The position numbers were made by a program, and so were the translations under genes. The notes under the pieces are model-generated. The model was given only the letters and a program-made list of their open reading frames with translations, had not been told where the DNA came from and searched no databases. This document shows positions 38,579-47,200 of a stretch of 50,076 nt of DNA, piece after piece. Position 1 is the first letter of the stretch. Each line of letters begins with the position of its first letter. The stretch spans positions 1 to 50,076 of the forward strand of contig CACYIK010000015.1 in assembly GCA_902774395.1 (NCBI GenBank), read 5' to 3'. This DNA comes from an uncultured Bacteroidota bacterium. Its GTDB lineage: Bacteria; Bacteroidota; Bacteroidia; Bacteroidales; P3.

Positions 38579-40226
38579 CTCTCGCCGTCTGCAGCGCTGC
38601 CGCCGTGGGTGGGTCAGAGCTGAGCATCGTGGCCACCTCGGTGATGCGGTCGTCGGGCGTCAGCTCGCGGATGTGCGACACGGTGCTGTCGCCGACGGTC
38701 TCCTTGTACACTTTCAGGTGCTGCGAGACCTTGGCGGCAATCTGTGGCAGATGGGTGATGGCGATGACCTGCATGTGCGCTGCCATACGCCTCATGATGG
38801 TGCCCACGGCGACGGAGATGTCGCCGCTTACGCCGGTGTCTATCTCGTCGAAGATGATGGTGGGCAGCAGCTGGTGGCTGGTGAGCATGCTCTTGATGGC
38901 CAGCATCAGGCGCGACAGTTCGCCGCCCGAGGCCACCTTGGCGATGTCGCGCATCTCGCCGCCGCGGTTGGCGTTGAAGAGGAAGGTCACGGCGTCGTGA
39001 CCCGTGGGGCCGTAGGTCGTGGCCGGCGTGAGCTCCACGGCGAAGCGTGCTTCTGCCATGCCCAGGTCGTGAAGGATGGGCAGGATATTCTTCGACAGGG
39101 CGTCGCCGGCCTTGCGGCGCGAGGCGGTGAGCTTGTCGGCTGCCGCCTGCAGCTTGGCGAACGAGCGGTCCACCTGCTCCATGAGGCTCTGTATGCGCTC
39201 GTCGAGCGACGAGATGGACTGCAGCCGCTCGTCGAGGCTGTCGCGTATCTCTATGAGCTGTCCCACGCTCTCTACCCCGTGTTTCTTCTCCAGGCGGTAG
39301 AGCAGGGCCAGGCGCTCGTCGACTTGTTGCTGCCGCTCGGGACTGTAGGTCACGCCGTCGGCGGCATGCTGCAGCTCGCCGCAGATGTCGTCGAGCTCTA
39401 TGAGCGACGAGTCGACGCGTGCCAGCAGCGCCTCGGCGGCGGGGTGGTAGGCGGCGATATGTGACAGGGCGGCTTTGGCCTGCCGCAGGCGCGGCAGGAT
39501 GGCCTGTCCCTCGTCGTCGTCCATCAGCGAGGCCGCGGCGGAGAGGCCTTCGCGGACGGCTTCGGCATGCGCCAGCAGCTGCGACTCCTGCTCCAGCTCT
39601 TCCTGCTCGCCGTCCGTCAGACGGGCGTCGTCGAGTTCGGTGAACTGGAACTGCAGGTAGTCGGCGTCGCGGCGGTTCTGCGCCTCCTCGGTGGTGAGGG
39701 CTTCGAGCTCGCGCTTCAGGGCGCTATAGTCGGTATAGGCTTGTTGGTAAGTCTTGAAAGGACTCCCGCCGGCGGTGTCGGCGAGGGTATCGAGCAGCGA
39801 CAGGCGGAAGCGGCTGTCGCCGAGGGTGAGGGTCTGGTGCTGCGAGTGGATATCGATGATCAGGGGCGCCAGGGCCTTGAGGAAGGGCAGCTGTACGGGC
39901 GTGTCGTTGGCGAAGGCGCGGCTCTTCCCTGCGGGGAGTATCTCGCGGCGCAGGATGAGGAGGTCGTCGTAGTCGACATCCGCCTCGTCGAAGAGTGGCT
40001 GCAGGGCGAGACCCGCAATGTCGAAGCGGGCTTCGACGACGCATTTGCGCTCTTTGTCGGCCAGCACGGCGCTGTCGGCACGTTGGCCCAGCAGCAGCCC
40101 CAGGGCACCCAGCAGGATGCTCTTGCCGGCACCCGTCTCACCCGTGATGGCCGTGAAGCCGTCGCCGAAACGGATATCCGTCTCGCGGATCAGGGCATAG
40201 TTCTCTATATGTAGCGTCTGCAGCAT
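38562..40226 (-). CDS. recN: DNA repair ATPase RecN
   Basis: A 554-residue SMC-like protein for double-strand break repair. Walker A GETGAGKS (29-36) follows the MLQTLHIENYALIRE start typical of RecN. Two long coiled-coil arms span about 165-365 (RELEALTTEEAQNRRDADYL; EQEELEQESQLLAHAEAVRE). The C-terminal head has the ABC signature VASGGELSRLMLAIK and Walker B TIIFDEIDTGVSG, followed by VIAITHLPQIAA. Length and order are normal. The stop codon is contributed by the flanking GTGATGGGG repeat, so the last residues may vary between strains. It is separated from the nucleoside-kinase gene by 149 bp of repeats. Confidence 0.96.
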   Translation of the reverse strand: MLQTLHIENYALIRETDIRFGDGFTAITGETGAGKSILLGALGLLLGQRADSAVLADKERKCVVEARFDIAGLALQPLFDEADVDYDDLLILRREILPAGKSRAFANDTPVQLPFLKALAPLIIDIHSQHQTLTLGDSRFRLSLLDTLADTAGGSPFKTYQQAYTDYSALKRELEALTTEEAQNRRDADYLQFQFTELDDARLTDGEQEELEQESQLLAHAEAVREGLSAAASLMDDDEGQAILPRLRQAKAALSHIAAYHPAAEALLARVDSSLIELDDICGELQHAADGVTYSPERQQQVDERLALLYRLEKKHGVESVGQLIEIRDSLDERLQSISSLDERIQSLMEQVDRSFAKLQAAADKLTASRRKAGDALSKNILPILHDLGMAEARFAVELTPATTYGPTGHDAVTFLFNANRGGEMRDIAKVASGGELSRLMLAIKSMLTSHQLLPTIIFDEIDTGVSGDISVAVGTIMRRMAAHMQVIAITHLPQIAAKVSQHLKVYKETVGDSTVSHIRELTPDDRITEVATMLSSDPPTAAALQTARELMGK

Positions 40227-40335
40227 TTTTATAGACTTCGAGACTTGCTCACTTTTATTTATTCTTCGCTTCGCTCAATTTCAGCGGTGTTCGCCACCCC
40301 TTCGGGGGCCGAGACGTCAAGACTTCGAGTTTTTT

Positions 40336-40378
40336 AATTCTTAATTCTTAATTTTTAATTCTTAATTCTTAATTCTCA
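40336..40378 (-). repeat. GAATTAAGAATTAA repeat following the nucleoside-kinase gene
   Basis: Six AATTCTTA/AATTTTTA units (plus strand) begin on the base after the TGA stop of the kinase gene (minus-strand sense GAATTAAG). The same repeat occurs in frame inside panC. The rest of 40227-40335 is a GAC-TTCGAG direct repeat plus GC-rich remnants with no ORF. Confidence 0.8.
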
Positions 40379-42094
40379 ATACTCGAACACGCTTCCGCCC
40401 AAAAACTCTCTCATGATGGAGTTGTAGGGAATGAACTTGTCGTCTATCGGCAGCAGCAGCTCGGAGAAGCCCAGCAGCTGTTGGGCGATGGAGTACTCCG
40501 TGCAGTCTTCGGGCACCTGCTTCAGCAGGGGCTCGGCATAGCGCTTCAGCACACCCAGTTCATAGAGCAGCGCGCTGTTGAACATCACGTTGGCGTTCTC
40601 CTGGTAGGGGAAGATATGCTTGCGCTCGCCGCGCACCACCTCGGGCCAGCGGTGCAGCGTCTCGTAGGCGTTCCATCCGCGGAAGTTGTTGTCCCTCACG
40701 ATGCGGCGCACCAGACGGTTGTCGGTGCCGTGGATGATATTCTGGTCGTCGATGGAGAGCTGCGTCAGGGCCGACACATAGACCTTGAATTTCAGTCCCT
40801 CGTCGATCTCTGCCGTCAGCTTGGGGTTCAGCGCGTGGATGCCCTCCACCACGAGGATGCTGCGGGGTCCCAGCTTCAGCGTCTTGCCGCTGAAGAAAGG
40901 CTCGCCGCGCTTGAAGTCGAAGGTGGGTATCTGCACCTCCTCGCCACGGAAGAGGCGTGTGAGGTGGTCGTTGAGCATGGGTATGTCGAGGGCGTCGATG
41001 CTCTCGAAGTCGTACTCGCCATTGGGCAGCTTGGGTGTGCGGTCGCGTCCCAGGAAGTAGTCGTCGAGCGACAGCTGGTTGACGTCGTAGCCCAGCACGC
41101 TGAGCTGCACGCTGAGGCGGCGGCAGGAGGTCGTCTTGCCGCTGCTCGACGGGCCTGCCAGCAGCACCATCTTGGCGCCGCTCTGGCGCACCTGGTCGGC
41201 AATCTCGGCGTATTTCTTCTCGTGCAGCGCCTCGGCCAGCAGGATGAGGTTCTGTCCTCTGCCATCCCACACGATGCGGTTGTAGTCGGCGATGGTCGAC
41301 ATGTGCATCAGCTCGGTCCACTGGTAGTGCTCGCGGAAGATGGAGAAGAGCTTGGGGGTCTCGGTGAAGAGCGACAGCTTGTCGGGATGCTCGGGGTCGG
41401 CGCACTGCAGCATGTAGCCGTCGTCGCCGTACTGGCGGAAGTCCCAGGTCGTCAGGCATCCCGTGCTGGGTGCCAGCTTGCCGTTGATCTTGTGTATCGT
41501 GTCCCCTAGGAAGTTCATCTCTATGTAGAGCTGCTTCTGGTGCTCCAGGATGTAGAGTGTACGCGGTATGTTGAGCGGACGCACCAGCTCGACGGCGTCT
41601 GTGCGGAGCATGGTCTTGGCCACGAAGGGCAGGTCCTGCTCCTGCAGCGCTATCATGCGCTCACGCACCGTGCGGCACACCTCGTCATTCGGCGGCAGCG
41701 CAGCCGTTCCGGAATTTCCGGACTTTCCGGAATCTCCGGGAAGTTCAATACGGCAATAGAACCCGTTCTGCAGCGAATGGTCGATATGCAGCTCCGCCTG
41801 GGGGTAGCTGTCGCGCACCGCCTTGTAGAGCATCATCTCCAGCGAGTTGCGGTACATGCGGAAGCCCTGGCGGGTGGTGATGTCGAGCAGTTGGATGGTC
41901 TTGGGGTTGTAGATGCGGTATTGCAGGGGCTCCACCCTGTTGTTCACCAGGGCGCCGAGCACGGGCCACGGTGCCTTGCCGTCGGCTAGGGTCTTCTGTT
42001 TCACGTAGCCTTCCGCCAGCTCCGCCACCGCCGTCCCCGGCGCAATCATCATCCGCTCACCCGTGTTGGCAAGCACTATCTCTACTTCGGTCAT
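40376..42094 (-). CDS. TGS-domain nucleoside (uridine-type) kinase with repeat insertion
   Basis: A 572-residue fusion common in Bacteroidetes: an N-terminal TGS/threonyl-tRNA-synthetase-like part (about 1-240, with TAVAELAEGYVKQKTLADGK and HIDHSLQNGFYCRIELP) and a C-terminal P-loop kinase of the uridine kinase family (GPSSSGKTT at 314-322, LSLDDYFLGRDRTPKLPNGE, DFKRGEPFF, LVVEGIHALNP, VRRIVRDN). It probably phosphorylates a nucleoside; specificity is unproven. The ATG at 42094 is chosen because the longer frame runs through the repeats at 42127-42320. Residues 119-129 (GDSGKSGNSG) come from TTTCCGGAA repeats at 41707-41739, absent from the expected fold. Confidence 0.88.
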   Translation of the reverse strand: MTEVEIVLANTGERMMIAPGTAVAELAEGYVKQKTLADGKAPWPVLGALVNNRVEPLQYRIYNPKTIQLLDITTRQGFRMYRNSLEMMLYKAVRDSYPQAELHIDHSLQNGFYCRIELPGDSGKSGNSGTAALPPNDEVCRTVRERMIALQEQDLPFVAKTMLRTDAVELVRPLNIPRTLYILEHQKQLYIEMNFLGDTIHKINGKLAPSTGCLTTWDFRQYGDDGYMLQCADPEHPDKLSLFTETPKLFSIFREHYQWTELMHMSTIADYNRIVWDGRGQNLILLAEALHEKKYAEIADQVRQSGAKMVLLAGPSSSGKTTSCRRLSVQLSVLGYDVNQLSLDDYFLGRDRTPKLPNGEYDFESIDALDIPMLNDHLTRLFRGEEVQIPTFDFKRGEPFFSGKTLKLGPRSILVVEGIHALNPKLTAEIDEGLKFKVYVSALTQLSIDDQNIIHGTDNRLVRRIVRDNNFRGWNAYETLHRWPEVVRGERKHIFPYQENANVMFNSALLYELGVLKRYAEPLLKQVPEDCTEYSIAQQLLGFSELLLPIDDKFIPYNSIMREFLGGSVFEY

Positions 42095-42126
42095 ATCTCG
42101 ATATATCTTATTTCTTTTTTTATTCT

Positions 42127-42320
42127 CCTGTTCGCCCTGCGGGCTCACGAAATCTTGTAAATCTAGTAAATTAATGCGCTTCGCGAAATTGTCTGCGTCA
42201 GCATCCCGCCGCAGGCGGAAATCCTCCTGTTCACCCTGCGGGCTCACGAAATCTATAAATCTAGTAAATTAATGCGCTTCGCGAAATTGTCTGCGTCAGC
42301 ATCCCGCCGCAGGCGGAAAT
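42127..42320. repeat. Two tandem 95-99-bp units plus an inverted partial copy
   Basis: Unit 1 (42127-42225) and unit 2 (42226-42320) both start CCTGTTC and carry CTGCGGGCTCACGAAATC, ATCTAGTAAATTAATGCGC and GCCGCAGGCGGAAAT. An inverted partial copy (TTTACTAGATTTCGTGAGC) follows at 42330-42350. Together these fill the 279-bp gap between the kinase and pepP. Confidence 0.85.
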
Positions 42321-42373
42321 AATTTATAAGATTTACTAGATTTCGTGAGCGAAGCGAGCAGGCGAATCATGAT

Positions 42374-43771
<1,398 letters not shown>

Positions 43772-43960
43772 AATTCGGGGTTTGATTTTAAAGTTTCGTA
43801 TGCCTACATAACGCGCGAGACGGGGGTTTAGTATGCCTCTTTGTTAAAAAAAATAATCGACTGATAATCATGCAATTATGCGTTTGGTCGGAGTGTGTTT
43901 GTAACATACTGGAAATCAATATCAAAACCGTACCAAGTCCGTATCAAGTCCGTATCAACT

Positions 43961-43996
43961 CCGACCCATCTCCGACCACCGTCGGAGATGGGTCGG
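43961..43996. repeat. 16-bp perfect hairpin in a 511-bp intergenic gap
   Basis: CCGACCCATCTCCGAC (43961-43976) pairs exactly with 43981-43996 across CACC. It is preceded by three CCGTA(C/T)CAA(G/C)T units and followed by ATGGTACC. It lies in the gap 43772-44282, which otherwise holds only AT-rich sequence and the promoter at 44137-44168. Confidence 0.85.
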
Positions 43997-44136
43997 TGAT
44001 GGTACCTTTTTGGTACCGTCATGATGCCTTTTTGAGCCCTCCCGAAGGGGGGGTGTGGGAAATGTTAAACTTTTTTTGTTATGGTATTGTCTATTAGTGG
44101 GGAACGCATTAACAAATGGGCGGTGGCGCGAAAAAA

Positions 44137-44168
44137 TTTGGTTGGATAAAAAAGATATGGTATCTTTG
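44137..44168 (+). promoter_or_regulatory. Strong Bacteroidetes promoter of the 1,830-residue T9SS cargo gene
   Basis: TTTG at 44137-44140, a 20-nt spacer and TATCTTTG at 44161-44168 fit the Bacteroidetes consensus exactly. The predicted leader is about 105 nt and AT-rich. Confidence 0.75.
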
Positions 44169-44282
44169 CACTAGTGAGTAGGGAGTATATTGTTGTGTAA
44201 GGAAAACAATATCAGAGCATACAATAAGAAAAAAAATAAAACAATTTAACCAATATTATTTATTAACCAAAATCACAACATC

Positions 44283-47200
44283 ATGCAAAAGTTTTTACGG
44301 ACTTTGACCCTTGTGGCAATGCTTTGCTTGCCGTGGGTCGCGAATGCACAGGTGAGCGTGATTATCGGAGATACGACGTCGACAGCCGAAGACTCCTATC
44401 TCCCGATGAACTCGCTCTTCGAGTATTCCTACTCGCAGCAGATTTACACTGCTGAGGAGATAGGAATGCCGGGTACCATTACCTCCATCACTGTATGGTT
44501 GAAAGGTAATGCAAACCTCTATGAGATGCCCTTTGTCATCTACATGAAAGAGGTTAACAAAACTTCGTTTGAAAGTAACTCTGATTGGGTGGCGATTGCA
44601 GCTTCGGATGCAGTCTATTCAAGCTCCATAACTGTTCACCACTCTGAATATCAGGCTTACACCTTCACTCTTACCACACCGTTCGACTATAGCGGTACTG
44701 GTAACCTGTTGATTGCTTTCGATAACAACACAGGCCACTGGAAAAGCGGTCTGAACGGTAAAGTGTTCACTATTGATGGTGATAACACGACCAGATCTAT
44801 CTATGCTCGCCGTGATGGCACGGCTTATGATCCTACCAACATGACTGGCGTCACTGCTGATGGTACGCTTGCCAAAAGAGATGTCATTAAACTTGACATT
44901 CTCCCTGTTTCTGACCTCCCCTGCGCTAGTGTACTTGGTCTCGGTATCGACACCATTACCTACAACAGCATGACTCTCCGTTGGGCCGACACCAACACGG
45001 CTGCTTCGTTCAAAGTCTATGCTGTCACTGCTACCGACACCACCCTTATCTCTGGTGCTACTGGCATCACCGATTCTTCCTACACCGTCACCGGCCTCAA
45101 TGCCAACACGACCTACACCTTTGGTGTGAAGGCTGACTGCGGCGAAACGGACGGCCTCTCCGCCCTGCGCACCGTCACCGGCCGCACGCTGAACAACGTC
45201 GCTGCCATCAACACCTTTACCGCATCTGGTTCCACCATTGTGCGCGGTGACATCGTGTTCGACACCGTCGGCCACGCCATCACCGTCCCCGTGTGGTACA
45301 CCAACAGCCTCTCTAGCTTATCCCTAAACTGGACTCTCTCCGACCATGCCACCGGCATGTATGTCGACACCGCCAACGATGGTAGCTACACCTGCAAGGT
45401 GACCAACTATTCCATCCGGAACTACCTCAAGATGCGTACCCCCCTGACCGTCCGCGTCAAGGCTGAGGTGCCCACCTTCTATGCCGACTACACCATCACC
45501 CTCGCTGCCGAGGATTGCGTCAAGGACCGCAACCTGGCTCTTACGCCCGAGCGTATCCGCTACACCGCCACTTGGGACAACCCCGACACCATGGTGACCA
45601 CCCACTACTTCATCAACAGCCCCGTGCGCCTCACCGCCGATCAGCTGTCCAGTGTCAACTATGTCATTGTCAACAATGCCCATGAGTACACCGTCGAGGG
45701 TCTGGACCGTGCCACCACGTACTATGCCTACCTGAAGGCCGCCTGCGACACCGTCTGGATTGAGGACAGTGTCACCACCAATGGATTGATGGATTGCGAG
45801 GTGTTTGACGGTTCCACGGGTACTTCCACTGCACAGTATTTCTTCCCGGGCTACTATGGATACCAGTATACTGGAAACCTCTATGATATTGATGCTAATA
45901 TCGGCATTACGGGTATCTCGGCCTATCTTAGTTCTGGTAGTTCCAGCACTGGTGCTACCATGAAGGTGTGGGTCAAGGAGGTTCCTGCCGACTTTGCTTT
46001 CAGCAGCACCATTACTTTCGAGGAAATGACCACCGGCGCCACCCTTATTTATGATGGCGATGCCGACTTTACCAGCGCCAATGTGGGTTGGGTAAACTTC
46101 CCCTTTGCCGAGACTATGAATGTCACTGCTGGCAACCAGTTGCTCGTTCTTTCTCGCGGTGTTGGTTGCAGCGGTTCTGGCGGTTGTGGCCGCTATGAAA
46201 GATATACCTCCAAGGCTAACAAGCAGTGGTATAAGCGTATAGATAGAAATGATCCCGGTATGTCCACCACCGGTGATGTTTCCAGTTACCGAGTCAATCT
46301 CCAAATTTGCTATGTCGGCAACCCCTGCCCCGATGTGACCAACATCGATGTTGACAGCCTGAGCCACGACTTCGCTCGCATCGAGTGGACCGCTTCGAAT
46401 GCTGACTACCGTGTGGCTAACCAGATTATCGTCAGCCCCACCGTCCTCGACGAGGCCGCCCTGGCCAATGCCACCGGTGCCGTCACCCTCGCTGCCGACG
46501 CCACGAGCTACGACGCTACCGGCCTCACCCCCGAGCACGACTACTACGTCTACGTCAAGGCCCTCTGCAACGGCGAGGCTCACCCCGAAGGTACCTCCGG
46601 CTGGGCTTCCTACCAGTTCCAGACCTATCCCGCCGTGCGCGTTCCTGTGATCGTTTACTCGCAGGTCTCTGGCAAGCATAGCGCCAAGGTGATTGTCGCC
46701 AATACGGGTATCACCGCGGGTCAGCCCACCAACTTCAGCTATGTCCTCAGCACCACGGCACTCGATTCCGCTGCCCTGGCTACCGCCACTCCCACCGTCA
46801 CCGGTATCGACACCATGATTGTTGAGATCAACAACCTGAACAGCGACACCAAATATTTCTTTGCCTTCCGCAACGAGGTGAACGGTGAGGTCTCTCACTG
46901 GAGCACCCCCGACAGTCTGACCACGCCCGTGGCCATGCCCGCCGTCCGTTACCTCCAGGTGACTGAGGTCGCCCACAACGCTATGACCGCTATCTGGCAG
47001 CCCAACTTTAGCCAGTTTGCCGACGAGACCGCTTGGCGTGCCGCCATCGTGCTGCACGGTCAGCAGCCCGCCGCCGCCGCTTGGCAGACCGTCACCACCA
47101 CCATCGAGGGAACTAATAACACCTATAGTGCTTACAGCCCCTTCATCGGTCTGATTGCCGACACGGCTTACGACATCTATGTCGCCGCCTACGACGTTGA

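Noticed and set aside
42095..42247. N-terminal extension of the nucleoside kinase (51 codons)
   Set aside because: It is encoded by the intergenic direct repeats; the conserved TGS domain begins at the ATG at 42094.
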